From: JBDTMC01 sp039934475
Lineage (GTDB): Bacteria; Acidobacteriota; Terriglobia; Bryobacterales; Bryobacteraceae
Assembly: GCA_039934475.1 (NCBI GenBank)
Contig: JBDTMC010000212.1
Span: forward strand, 1 to 12,668
Direction: 5' to 3'
DNA: 12,668 bases
Shown here: one piece after another, positions 1 through 8,211 of the stretch
Layout: every line of letters begins with the position of its first letter
Numbering within the stretch: position 1 is the stretch's first letter
Program-made: the position numbers and the translations under genes
Notes under the pieces: generated by a model
What the model saw: only the letters and a program-made list of their open reading frames with translations
Told to the model about the DNA's origin: nothing
Database searches by the model: none

Positions 1-1
1 C

Positions 2-109
2 ATCACCGTCGCGGCGGCGGAGGTGTCCGTGGGACTCGCGCTCATTGTGGCGTTGTATCGCAAGCGGCGTACCGCTCACGTCGAGGATCTGAACCGTTTG
101 AGGCTTTGA
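2..109 (+). CDS. nuoK: NADH-quinone oxidoreductase subunit K, C-terminal fragment
   Basis: This is the last 35 codons plus the TGA stop (107-109) of a gene entering from the left edge. NuoK is a small three-helix membrane subunit of respiratory Complex I and is part of the proton-pumping arm. The visible residues begin I-T-V-A-A-A-E-V-S-V-G-L-A-L-I-V-A-L, which matches the third transmembrane helix of NuoK. Its Glu corresponds to the conserved helix-3 glutamate (Glu72 in E. coli). A basic turn (Y-R-K-R-R) and the usual short polar tail with V-E-D-L-N follow. The start and first two helices lie outside the window. nuoL does not follow, so this is either the last gene of its nuo cluster or the cluster is split. 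The identification rests on motif recognition over a short stretch, but that stretch is very characteristic. Confidence 0.88.
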   Translation: MTVAAAEVSVGLALIVALYRKRRTAHVEDLNRLRL

Positions 110-159
110 ACTCCTTCCGATGACGCCCCCACTTCGCCCCCTGATTCCGCTGATACTTG

Positions 160-178
160 TCCCGCAGAAATAGCGGGA
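160..178 (+). terminator. GC-rich hairpin downstream of nuoK, possible terminator
   Basis: A perfect 6-bp stem (TCCCGC at 160-165 with GCGGGA at 173-178) encloses a 7-base A/T-rich loop. It sits 50 bases after the nuoK stop and before the next gene. There is no T-run after the stem, so it is not a textbook intrinsic terminator. It could instead be part of the 5' leader of the next gene. The rest of the 110-253 gap shows no convincing sigma-70 promoter pair. Confidence 0.3.
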
Positions 179-243
179 ACATTCGGCAATAAGTCGTGAT
201 AAACTCCCCAAGGCGGGCTGGGATAAATAACGCCGGTTGCTAC

Positions 244-248
244 GGAGG
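244..248 (+). promoter_or_regulatory. Shine-Dalgarno that fixes a GTG start
   Basis: GGAGG at 244-248 lies 5 bases before GTG 254-256. The ATG at 249-251 directly abuts the Shine-Dalgarno and reads ATG-CAG-TGA, stopping after two codons, so it cannot be the start. The GTG frame goes straight into a basic signal-peptide N-terminus, which supports GTG as the true initiator of the large secreted protein. Confidence 0.75.
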
Positions 249-253
249 ATGCA

Positions 254-3200
254 GTGAAGCAAACTGGGCTAACAAGGTGGAGTGCGCGGGTAATCTTGGT
301 CGTGCTGGCAGGTGGAATCGCTTCGGCGCAAGCGGTTAACTACAGCAACTCAAACCAAATCACGGTGCCGGATTCGACCACGAACACGGCGGCAAAATCG
401 GACATCGTCGTCAGTGGTTTCGCCGGAACCGTGAATAAGGTCACGATCACGCTGACACAAATGACCGGATTTATCGGTGAAATTGATCTGGAATTGGTGG
501 CGCCTAACGGTTCGAAATTCGTCTTGCTGTCGGACTGTTGTAGCACGGCCACATCCAGCACCAATCTGACACTCACGCTGGATGACGCGGCGACAAACTT
601 ACTGCCGGTCGGTGTCGCCAGTTCCGGCACATTTAAGCCGACAAATCTGGGCGCGACGATCGACACCTGGCCAAGCGCAATTCCACAGCCTGCCTGCCCT
701 TCCGATTACGCGGCTGGCACGGTCATGACGAGTTGCCCCGGAGGAGCCTCTCAGGGTACGGGAACCTTCGCCAATCATTTCGATGGCATCAATCCGAACG
801 GCACCTGGAGCCTGTACGCGGTGGATGACACCGCCGGCGATGCAAGTATCACCATTCAGGGCTGGACGCTATCCATCACGCCAAACTCGCTGCCCGCCAC
901 AACAACAACGGCTTCAGCCAGCGCGAACCCAGCCACACGAAATGTTGCTGTCAACCTGCTTGCCACCGTCACCAGTAGCTCAACCGTAAATCAAGGGACA
1001 GTGCAATTTACAAAAGACGGAGTCAATCTCGGCAACGCCGTTTCCGTGAGCAATGGGAGCGCTACCCTTACGAACCAGTTATTCACGAGTGAAGGTGATT
1101 TCGTCATTGGCGCACAGTACACCGACAACAGCAGCACGTTCTCTTCCAGCAGCGGCAGCTTCACCTTGACTGTCCAAAATGCCACTACCGGCACACCGCC
1201 GACCTTCTGCAACGCGGCTCCGCTGACCATCAACACCGGGGCGTCTGCCCCCATTGCCGGAACTCCGAATCCCCAGCGAATCACGGTATCGGCGCTCAGC
1301 GGTACGGTCTCCAATCTGGTTGTGGCCCTCAACGGGATTACGCATCCGACGCCCGCCGATTTCGACTTACTGTTGGTTTCCCCCACTGGGCAGAAAATGG
1401 TTATCCTGTCTGACGTCGGCGGCAGTGTCTCCGTAAGCAATGCAAACATCATATTGGACGATACAGCCGCGGCGTCCCTGCCCAATTTATCGGTACTCAG
1501 CAGCGGCATTTTCAAGCCGACCAACTACGGCACCGGAGACACCTTCGCCTCGCCCGCGCCGGCAGGACCATACAGCAACCCGGCACCCGCGGGCAGCGAT
1601 TCGCTGGCTTCCACGTTCGCCGGAGTCAACCCCAACGGGACATGGATGCTCTATGCCGCCACGGACATTCCCGGCAATACGGGATCAATCGGCGGCGGCT
1701 ATTGCTTGACGTTCACTACCAGCGGCGATTCCTCCACCACTACCACCGTGTCGTCATCGAAGAATCCGTCGCTGGTCAATGAGAGCGTGACCTTCACGGC
1801 GCAGGCGCTGCGTTCCTCCGACAGTTCGCCCGTTCCCGCCGGGACCTTCACATTCCGCCTCGACGGCATCGTCGTCTCCGGGCCCACAACCGTTGATGGA
1901 ACGGGATCGGCAACCTATGCCACGGCGGCACTCACCGAGGGGCTGCACACGATTCAAGCGACATACAGCGGCACCAGCGGGTATGCCACCAGCACTGCCA
2001 GCGAAGACCAGGAAGTGGATACACCGACCACCGTTACCGGAACCAGCTTCTGCAACAACGGCGGAATCTCATTGAATGGCACTGGCAACGCCCTTGTCTA
2101 TCCTTCGCGAGTGTTCGTAACCAACCTGCCGGGTTTCATCTCGGCTGTAAACTTGCGACTGAACAACTTCACTGCGTCGCATGCCAATGATCCGGATATT
2201 CTCCTCGTGGGACCCACCGGCGCAACGCTGATTCCGTGGTCGGACATCGGTAGCATCTCAGGCGGATTCACCAACCAGACGTTTACACTTTCCGATAGTG
2301 CCGCCAGTTCATTACCTTCCACCGGCGGCGTCACCACCGGCACCTACAAGCCGACAAACTACGACACCGCGGATTCGTTCCCCTCGCCGGCGCCCGCCCC
2401 GCCATGGAACAGTCCGGCGCCGGCCGGCAGTTCCACGTTAGCCTCAATATTCGGGAACACCGCTGCGACGGGCACCTGGGCGCTCTACGTTACCGACGAC
2501 ACTCCCGACCCGGGAACCGGCGGTTCGATAGGCGGCTGGTGTCTCGACTTCACCATGCTTCAGCCCGATCTCAAAATTACGAAAACGCACACGGGCAGTT
2601 TCGTCCAAGGACAAACCGGAGCCACCTACACGATTCAGGTGCAAAACGCCGGCACCGCTGTGACTGCGGGAACCGTGACGGTGACGGAGAGCGTGCCCGC
2701 CGGCCTGACGCTGGTCTCGCAGTCCGGCTCCGGCTGGGATTGCTCGGTTGTCCCCACCTGCACCCGCAGCGATGCCCTCGCCGCAAGTCAGTTCTACCCC
2801 GACATCACCGTGACAGTGAATGTTGCCTCGAATGCGTCCAGTTCGTTGACCAACACCGCTTCCGTGTCGGGGGGCAGCGATAGCAACGCCGCGAATAACA
2901 CGGCCAATGATGTCACGGCCGTATTGGCCGCAGTCAGCTTTGGGACCACCCCAGTGGGTCTCAGTTACTCTGTGAACGGGACGCCTCAGAGCACAACGAC
3001 AACGCAGAATCTGGCTTCCGGCACGGTCCTCACTCTGGCCACCACCACGCCGCAGACAGCTACTGGCACGCGTTACAATTTCCTGTCCTGGAGCGACGCC
3101 GGCGCCCTCTCGCATCCGGTCACTATCAGTAACTCCGTCAACTCCTACGTCGCCTCGTTTCAGACTCAATACCAACTCACCAGCATCGCTTCCCCGGTGA

Positions 3201-3703
3201 ATGGCGGCACGGTGACTCCCGCCTCCGGCAGTTTCTTCGATGCCAACACCCAGGTACCTGTCACCGAAACCCCAGCCGCCTGTTACGTGTTCTCTTCCTG
3301 GAGCGGCAACGTGCAGAGCGGGTCGGTACTCATGAACGCGCCTCATACCGTGACGGCAACCTTCGCAGCCAACATTGCCTCGAACGTGACTGCCCAATTG
3401 AGTCCGGTGTATGGGGGCTTCCGCCTCAACCGGGCGACGAATAAATGGATGCAGGCGGTGACCCTCACCAACCACGGAGCGGCGCTGGCAGGCATAGTCT
3501 TCGCCGCCGACAGCCTTTCGAGCAACGCCACGCTCAGTGGCGCCGGCGGGGCGACAAGCTGCGCGACTCCGGTAAGTCCCTATAAGGCGATTGGACAACT
3601 CGGCGCAGGCGCAACGGTGACGTTCTACTTGCAGTTCGACAATCCAACGAACGCACCAATTCGATATACAGGTCGGCTGCTGGCCGCACCCGGTCAGCTC
3701 TAA
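254..3703 (+). CDS. Large exported modular protein: P-domain-like x3, Ig-like x2, DUF11, InlB-like repeats
   Basis: 1149 residues with a GTG start backed by a good Shine-Dalgarno. A Sec signal peptide spans about residues 1-27 (basic start, hydrophobic core, A-S-A-Q-A cleavage region). Domains in order are: P-domain-like (proprotein convertase P fold) 28-210; Ig-like (bacterial group 3 type) 213-310; P-like 317-488; Ig-like 492-592; P-like 598-768; DUF11 771-890, starting P-D-L-K-I-T-K-T; two divergent InlB B-type repeats about 894-972 and 973-1040, each with a W-S near its end; and a C-terminal module about 1043-1149. No catalytic domain, LPXTG, PEP-CTERM motif or C-terminal membrane helix is visible, so it is probably secreted, or surface-held by a partner. 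Adhesion or matrix binding is inferred from the architecture only; the ligand is unknown. It is followed 24 bases later by a PEP-CTERM gene with its own Shine-Dalgarno, suggesting co-transcription. Confidence 0.85.
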   Translation: MKQTGLTRWSARVILVVLAGGIASAQAVNYSNSNQITVPDSTTNTAAKSDIVVSGFAGTVNKVTITLTQMTGFIGEIDLELVAPNGSKFVLLSDCCSTATSSTNLTLTLDDAATNLLPVGVASSGTFKPTNLGATIDTWPSAIPQPACPSDYAAGTVMTSCPGGASQGTGTFANHFDGINPNGTWSLYAVDDTAGDASITIQGWTLSITPNSLPATTTTASASANPATRNVAVNLLATVTSSSTVNQGTVQFTKDGVNLGNAVSVSNGSATLTNQLFTSEGDFVIGAQYTDNSSTFSSSSGSFTLTVQNATTGTPPTFCNAAPLTINTGASAPIAGTPNPQRITVSALSGTVSNLVVALNGITHPTPADFDLLLVSPTGQKMVILSDVGGSVSVSNANIILDDTAAASLPNLSVLSSGIFKPTNYGTGDTFASPAPAGPYSNPAPAGSDSLASTFAGVNPNGTWMLYAATDIPGNTGSIGGGYCLTFTTSGDSSTTTTVSSSKNPSLVNESVTFTAQALRSSDSSPVPAGTFTFRLDGIVVSGPTTVDGTGSATYATAALTEGLHTIQATYSGTSGYATSTASEDQEVDTPTTVTGTSFCNNGGISLNGTGNALVYPSRVFVTNLPGFISAVNLRLNNFTASHANDPDILLVGPTGATLIPWSDIGSISGGFTNQTFTLSDSAASSLPSTGGVTTGTYKPTNYDTADSFPSPAPAPPWNSPAPAGSSTLASIFGNTAATGTWALYVTDDTPDPGTGGSIGGWCLDFTMLQPDLKITKTHTGSFVQGQTGATYTIQVQNAGTAVTAGTVTVTESVPAGLTLVSQSGSGWDCSVVPTCTRSDALAASQFYPDITVTVNVASNASSSLTNTASVSGGSDSNAANNTANDVTAVLAAVSFGTTPVGLSYSVNGTPQSTTTTQNLASGTVLTLATTTPQTATGTRYNFLSWSDAGALSHPVTISNSVNSYVASFQTQYQLTSIASPVNGGTVTPASGSFFDANTQVPVTETPAACYVFSSWSGNVQSGSVLMNAPHTVTATFAANIASNVTAQLSPVYGGFRLNRATNKWMQAVTLTNHGAALAGIVFAADSLSSNATLSGAGGATSCATPVSPYKAIGQLGAGATVTFYLQFDNPTNAPIRYTGRLLAAPGQL
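335..883 (+). repeat. P-domain-like protein repeat 1
   Basis: Residues about 28-210 of the large exported protein. Shared landmarks are D-L-E-L-V-A-P-N-G near residue 80, F-K-P-T-N, and N-P-N-G-T-W-S-L-Y near 180 followed by D-D-T-A-G-D and I-Q-G-W-T-L. Unlike repeats 2 and 3 it has no Cys at its two ends. Instead it has Cys95, Cys96, Cys148 and Cys161, with an extra loop around 140-170. Confidence 0.7.
1202..1717 (+). repeat. P-domain-like protein repeat 2
   Basis: Residues about 317-488. Landmarks are D-F-D-L-L-L-V-S-P-T-G near 369, F-K-P-T-N-Y, a Pro/Ala-rich stretch (S-P-A-P-A-G), N-P-N-G-T-W near 460, and G-S-I-G-G-G-Y-C-L. Cys319 and Cys484 bracket the repeat and probably form a disulfide joining its first and last strands. 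That pairing is inferred from position. Confidence 0.75.
2045..2557 (+). repeat. P-domain-like protein repeat 3
   Basis: Residues about 598-768. Landmarks are D-P-D-I-L-L-V-G-P-T-G near 646, Y-K-P-T-N-Y, the same Pro/Ala-rich stretch as repeat 2 (S-P-A-P-A-P), A-T-G-T-W-A-L-Y near 738, and G-S-I-G-G-W-C-L. Cys600 and Cys763 occupy the same bracketing positions as in repeat 2, with nearly the same spacing (163 against 165). Repeats 2 and 3 are clearly closer to each other than to repeat 1. Confidence 0.75.
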
Positions 3704-3727
3704 GAGCATACGGAGGAACAGAACTCA

Positions 3728-4345
3728 ATGAAACAAGCTCTCCTTTTGCTATTGGCCCTGGGAGCCGCCGGTGCTCTCCAGGCCGATGTGATCTACAACG
3801 TCAACCTGCAAACTGCGGGGATTCCAGCCGGTTCCTACTTTCTGGACTTTCAGTTGATCAGCGCAGACGATGCCGCTCCCAACGCAAATAACACGGTGAC
3901 TATCGATTTCCTGACCCTCGGCGGAGGAGCGTTTCTCGCTCCGCCACCGGTCCTGAACGGTGGGACCACCGGCAATACCGCCGCCGGCTTCACCTTCACC
4001 GATAGCGCCTTCTTCAATGCGGCGTTAATCGCAATTTCGCCGGGCACCGATATCTCGTTCCGCATGACCTATTCGACAAATTTCACGTCCGGCTTTCCAG
4101 ACGAATTTAGTTATGCGGTCCTCGATTCAAGCATGAACAGCATTGTCAGCACGGGCGTAGGCGCGTCGATGGTTGTGGATATCACGGGCGTCAATGCCAC
4201 CCCGGTGGTTCACGCAGCGGATCCGGCCTTCGGCGGTATTATCCCAACTCTAACCATGGTGCCTGAGCCGGCTACGTGGCTGGCTGGACTACCGCTGCTG
4301 GCTGGTGTGCTCCTGCGGCGCCGTAAACGGGTTCCTCACTCGTAG
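3728..4345 (+). CDS. PEP-CTERM sorting domain protein
   Basis: 205 residues. The signal peptide is about residues 1-19 (M-K-Q-A then a leucine run, cleavage after L-Q-A). The mature part is a probable beta-rich domain opening V-I-Y-N-V-N-L. The C-terminus is a classic PEP-CTERM tripartite signal: V-P-E-P-A at 178-182, a short hydrophobic segment 183-196 and the basic cluster R-R-R-K-R at 197-201. In characterised systems an exosortase recognises this signal to process the protein and deliver it to the surface or matrix. No exosortase gene is in this window. GGAGG at 3712-3716 lies 11 bases before the ATG, slightly long spacing. The gene follows the large modular protein by 24 bases. Its last 10 bases overlap the 3' end of the oppositely oriented permease gene. 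The mature domain resembles small acidobacterial PEP-CTERM proteins known only by family number, and its function is unknown. Confidence 0.88.
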   Translation: MKQALLLLLALGAAGALQADVIYNVNLQTAGIPAGSYFLDFQLISADDAAPNANNTVTIDFLTLGGGAFLAPPPVLNGGTTGNTAAGFTFTDSAFFNAALIAISPGTDISFRMTYSTNFTSGFPDEFSYAVLDSSMNSIVSTGVGASMVVDITGVNATPVVHAADPAFGGIIPTLTMVPEPATWLAGLPLLAGVLLRRRKRVPHS

Positions 4346-6780
4346 CGCAGCGCGATCATAGGATCCACTCGCGTGGCTCGCCGCGCCGGCACGAAGCACG
4401 CCAGCAATACGACCAGCGTCAGTAGGATCGCCGTGGCGCCGAACGTCAAGGGATCGAACGAATCGACGCCGAACAGTAACTGCTTAACGAAGCGTGTCAG
4501 CACCAGCGCTCCCACCGCGCCCACTCCGACGCCGATCAACCCAATGGTCATCCCCTGGCGCAGCACCAAGCCCAACACGTCCGATTGGGCCGCGCCGATG
4601 GCCATCCGGATTCCGAACTCCCGTGTCCGCCGTTCCACCAGAAATGCCATCACACCGTAGATCCCCACTGCCGCCAGTGTCAGCGCGAGCAGAGAGAACA
4701 AGCCGAGCAACACCGTCAAAAACCGCGGTCGTCCGTTCGCTGCTGTAATTACCTCCTCCATCAGCCGGACTCGCGACATAGGCAACGTCGGATCGATCTC
4801 AGCCAGTTTCGCGCGCACGCTCCCGACCATCTGTTGAGGATCTTGCGTCGCCTTCACCGCCAGGTACATCCCGCGAATGCCGCCGTCTACTTGCGCGTAC
4901 GGGAAGTAAAGCTCGGTACCCGTCGGTTTGTCGATGCCCCCGTTCTTGACGTCTGCCGCCACGCCGATAATGGTCCGCCACGGGACGTTGTCTGAGTCTT
5001 CCTTGATCCTCCGCCCAATCGGACTCTGGGTTCCATAGAAGGTCCGTGCCAGCGTTTGATTGATGATGACCACCGGGTTACCTTCCGCCCCGTCACGCGC
5101 ATCGAACGCACGTCCTTCAATCATCGGAATATGTAACATCTCAAAATATCCGGGAGAGACAGCCTGATAGTAGTCCACGTTCTCATCCGGCCCGCCCTTC
5201 GCCTTCACATAGCCCTCGATTTTCGTATCGTTGGCATTCAACTGGCGCACCGGCGCGAGCCCATTGGCAACGGCCGCCGCCTCCACACCCGGCATCGCCG
5301 ATACGCTTTCCAATAGCCTCGTCCAGACGCCCCTTACCGCGGTCGATTGCGGATATTGGCCGTCTGGCAACACCACTCTCATCGTCACCACCCTCGTGGG
5401 ATCCAGCCCGATATGTACCTGTTGCAGCTTCCAGAACGTCCGCACCATAAGGCCTGCACCCACCAGCAGCACAAGAGCCAGTGCCAACTCGCTCACCACC
5501 ATCACCCGCCGCAGCCAGTGCGCCCCGCTCGTCGTTGTACTGCGGCCCGTCGCCGTCTTTAAAGACTCCTGTGTCCCGCCGGCGAATTGCGCCAGCGGAG
5601 CGAGAGCGAAGAATACTCCCGTCAGCAGGCTTGCGCCAACAGTAAACGCAAGCACCATCCAATCGATACCGATCTCGTTCGCTCTGGGAATGGCGCCCTG
5701 GTCGAAAGCCAGAATCAACCGCAGCGCCCCCCACGCCACTAACATCCCGAATGCTGCTCCGGCCCCTGCCAGCAACAGTCCTTCTGCCAGGCACTGGCGC
5801 GCCAGATCCAGGATGCTCGCGCCAATCGCCTTCCGCACGGCAATCTCGTGATGCCGTGCTTCCGCTCGCGCCAGAAGCAGGTTGCCGACGTTCACGCAGG
5901 AGATCAGCAACACAAACACCACTGCGCCCAGCATCAACAGCATTGCCGGCCGCACATTGCCAATCACCTCGCCGTGATACGGCAGCGCTAGAAGAGTATG
6001 GAACTTGGTGTCGAACAGATGCATCTTCGCCGTCTTGTGTTGCTCTTGGTCCACCATGATTCGCAGAAACTCTTCTTGCGCCCTCGCCGTGGTGGAGCCC
6101 GGATTCAGCTTCCCAATAACTGATTGGTAGTGACTGGCGCGTCCTCCCGGGCTAGCCGTGTTAATCTGCTGGGGATACCAGACCTCGGGAGGATCCGTTT
6201 CTCCCGGAGGGAAGGCGAACCCGCGCGGCATCACTCCCACAATGTTCGCTGTCAACCCATTGATCTTCACTTGCCGCCCGGCGATATCCGCTGCCCCGCC
6301 GAACGCCCGCCGCCATAGTCCGTCTGAGATAACAGCGGTTAGTGGTACGCCAAACCGGTCGTCGTCCTGGCCCAAGGCGCGGCCGATCTGTGGCGCCACA
6401 CCGAGCATCGGCATCAGTCCGCCGGTTACGCTCGATGCCGTGACACGAATCGGTTCCGCACTCCCCGAGAGGTTCACACCGGTGGTGGTATAGGCCTCCA
6501 GATACTCGAACGAGGAGGTAAGCCGCCGCAGATCGAGTAGTTCGGGTGTGGACATCCAGAACTTACGGAACCCGCCACTGGATCCATAAGTCGGAAACTC
6601 CGTATAGACGCGCACCAGCCGTTCCGGGTCCTTGAAGGCCAGGGGTCGCAGGACAACGGCGTTTACAACGGTAAAGATCGCGGTGTTGGCGCCAATGCCA
6701 AGGGCTAGACAAAGGATCGCCGCGATGGCCAATCCCGGGTTCCTTAGAAGCGTTCGCCAGGCATACCGGATGTCGCGCAT
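4336..6780 (-). CDS. ADOP-family ABC transporter permease (duplicated MacB/FtsX type)
   Basis: 814 residues starting M-R-D-I-R-Y-A-W-R-T-L-L-R-N-P-G, the canonical opening of the acidobacterial duplicated orphan permeases. It has an N-terminal helix about 17-40, a first periplasmic MacB-like domain about 45-275, an FtsX-type block with helices near 278-303, 330-353 and 372-397, a linking helix near 426-448, a second periplasmic domain about 450-680, and a second FtsX block with helices near 684-708, 738-760 and 778-800. It ends D-P-M-I-A-L-R-Y-E, as these proteins usually do. Each FtsX block carries the R-x-x-E-x-x-[IV]-R-x-A-[IV]-G-A signature after its first helix. No ATP-binding subunit is encoded nearby, as is usual for this orphan family; the substrate is unknown. 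No strong Shine-Dalgarno is seen before the ATG. It follows the M16-like gene by 54 bases on the same strand and is probably co-transcribed. Confidence 0.9.
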   Translation of the reverse strand: MRDIRYAWRTLLRNPGLAIAAILCLALGIGANTAIFTVVNAVVLRPLAFKDPERLVRVYTEFPTYGSSGGFRKFWMSTPELLDLRRLTSSFEYLEAYTTTGVNLSGSAEPIRVTASSVTGGLMPMLGVAPQIGRALGQDDDRFGVPLTAVISDGLWRRAFGGAADIAGRQVKINGLTANIVGVMPRGFAFPPGETDPPEVWYPQQINTASPGGRASHYQSVIGKLNPGSTTARAQEEFLRIMVDQEQHKTAKMHLFDTKFHTLLALPYHGEVIGNVRPAMLLMLGAVVFVLLISCVNVGNLLLARAEARHHEIAVRKAIGASILDLARQCLAEGLLLAGAGAAFGMLVAWGALRLILAFDQGAIPRANEIGIDWMVLAFTVGASLLTGVFFALAPLAQFAGGTQESLKTATGRSTTTSGAHWLRRVMVVSELALALVLLVGAGLMVRTFWKLQQVHIGLDPTRVVTMRVVLPDGQYPQSTAVRGVWTRLLESVSAMPGVEAAAVANGLAPVRQLNANDTKIEGYVKAKGGPDENVDYYQAVSPGYFEMLHIPMIEGRAFDARDGAEGNPVVIINQTLARTFYGTQSPIGRRIKEDSDNVPWRTIIGVAADVKNGGIDKPTGTELYFPYAQVDGGIRGMYLAVKATQDPQQMVGSVRAKLAEIDPTLPMSRVRLMEEVITAANGRPRFLTVLLGLFSLLALTLAAVGIYGVMAFLVERRTREFGIRMAIGAAQSDVLGLVLRQGMTIGLIGVGVGAVGALVLTRFVKQLLFGVDSFDPLTFGATAILLTLVVLLACFVPARRATRVDPMIALRYE

Positions 6781-6834
6781 ACGTTGTACTACGGTGAAAT
6801 CGGCGGAAAGTTTCCACAGATTTTCGTGTAAACG

Positions 6835-8211
6835 TCAGTCTCCCGCCCAACCTGCTTGCTTCACCGTCCGCTCCGACACCTTTCCATATTTCGCGGCCAC
6901 CTCACGAATCTTGCTCGCATTCCCCAGCAGCACAAACGCCAGCCGCTCCGTGCCGTAATACTTCCGGATCACCTGGTTCGCTTGTTCCAACGTCACTGCG
7001 TCCACACGGGCGAAGAACTGGTCGACTTCATTACGGTCCAGACCGAAGAGTTCCATGTCGCCTAGCGCGGTGGCAATCTGATCTGACGTCTGTACAGTTC
7101 GCGGTGGATAAGTACCCTTGATATAGGCCTTCGCCGACGCCAGTTGTTCCGCAGTTATCCCTTTCTCGCGGAGCCCCTTGAGTACATCCAGCGCAAGATC
7201 GATCGCGCGCGCCGTGGTTTCCGTCTTCGTATACGAGCTGATATAGAGACCACCCGTCAGCCGTCCCATCTCGAGCCTGGAACCGGCGCCGTACGTTAAG
7301 CCCGTGTTCACGCGCAACTCATCGTTCAGCATTGAGGTGAATCGTCCGCCGAACAGCGTGTTCACCAGCAGCAAAGGCACACGATCCGCCGTGGTTCGTT
7401 TTGCGCCCGCCTGGGCGATCACAAAGTAGGTCTGCGTAGCATCGGGTTTGTCTACCAGCAGCACCCGTCCCTCCGCACCGGCCCCTGGTTTTCGGTCTTC
7501 GACCCATTCATAAGGCATGCCGGCGGGCGCGGCGCCAAATGACTCCGCGACTCGAAGCTTCGCGTTCGCACTGTCGAAATCCCCCGCCACAATCACGATC
7601 AGGTTACGCCCGGCATACATCCGCTTGTGATACTCCATAACATCGTCACGCCGGATGCGGTCGAGGGAAGCCTCATCCGCAACCCTGCCGTAGGGATGGT
7701 TACCGCCGAAGAAGAAGTTTCGATAGTAGTTGACGATCGCCGCATTCGGGTTGTCCTTCGTAGTCTTCAAACCGTCCGTCCTGCGCGCCAGCATTTTCCG
7801 AACCTCCGCCTCGGGAAAGGCAGGATGCAAAACTGCATCGGAAACCAACGCTAGGCCGCGATCGAAATCCTTCTTCAGAAACTCCGCTGTGATTACGGTC
7901 GCCTGATCGTCGGTCAACGCATCGAAGATTCCGCCCAGGCTGTCGAGTTCTTCTGAGAACTGCGCCGCCGTCACACGCGCGGTTCCTTCCCGCAGCAGCG
8001 CCGCGGTGATCCCGGGCAAGCCGGCCAGTTGGGCCGTCTCCGATTCCGCTCCGCCCGTCACCAGAATTCGGAACTGCACCAACGGCAGACCCGCCCGCGG
8101 CATCAGATACAGCACTGTCCCATTCGTCAGCACATCCCGCGTATAGGCCGGCAGTCGCACTTGTGCCAGCGACGGAGTGCACAGCAGCAGCGCCAAAATC
8201 CAACGCTTCAT
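6835..8211 (-). CDS. M16 peptidase-like subunit, catalytic site lost
   Basis: 458 residues with a signal peptide (M-K-R-W-I-L-A-L-L-L, cleavage near A16), so probably periplasmic. It has the two-domain fold of M16B peptidases: an N-terminal domain about 20-235 and a C-terminal domain about 240-440. Where active members have HxxEH, this one reads G-L-P-G-I-T-A-A-L-L-R-E-G-T (64-77), so the two His and the Glu become Gly67, Ala71 and Ala70 and zinc cannot bind there. The C-terminal glycine-rich segment is F-G-G-R-F-T-S-M-L-N (287-296), followed by G-L-T-Y (304-307). The substrate-binding Tyr is present as Tyr307, but the usual Arg of S-S-R-L is Met294. Its start codon overlaps the stop of the active M16 gene by 4 bases (ATGA), implying translational coupling. 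It most likely forms a heterodimer with that protein, as in mitochondrial processing peptidase and the Sphingomonas two-subunit M16 enzyme. The frame is intact, so it is not a pseudogene. Confidence 0.88.
   Translation of the reverse strand: MKRWILALLLCTPSLAQVRLPAYTRDVLTNGTVLYLMPRAGLPLVQFRILVTGGAESETAQLAGLPGITAALLREGTARVTAAQFSEELDSLGGIFDALTDDQATVITAEFLKKDFDRGLALVSDAVLHPAFPEAEVRKMLARRTDGLKTTKDNPNAAIVNYYRNFFFGGNHPYGRVADEASLDRIRRDDVMEYHKRMYAGRNLIVIVAGDFDSANAKLRVAESFGAAPAGMPYEWVEDRKPGAGAEGRVLLVDKPDATQTYFVIAQAGAKRTTADRVPLLLVNTLFGGRFTSMLNDELRVNTGLTYGAGSRLEMGRLTGGLYISSYTKTETTARAIDLALDVLKGLREKGITAEQLASAKAYIKGTYPPRTVQTSDQIATALGDMELFGLDRNEVDQFFARVDAVTLEQANQVIRKYYGTERLAFVLLGNASKIREVAAKYGKVSERTVKQAGWAGD

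Noticed and set aside
249..257. ATG-CAG-TGA as an upstream mini-ORF controlling the large protein
   Set aside because: The ATG directly abuts the Shine-Dalgarno, too close for initiation, and the overlap with the GTG start is more likely incidental.
2444..3709. Long open frame of 421 codons on the minus strand, antisense to the large secreted protein
   Set aside because: It has no recognisable domain and an Arg/Gly/Cys-rich composition typical of a shadow frame in GC-rich DNA. The plus-strand frame has clear domains and a Shine-Dalgarno.
6835..8211. Second M16 gene considered as a decaying pseudogene because HxxEH is lost
   Set aside because: The frame is full length, the signal peptide and C-terminal domain are intact, and a 4-base overlap couples it to an active partner. 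Inactive partner subunits are normal in M16 heterodimers.
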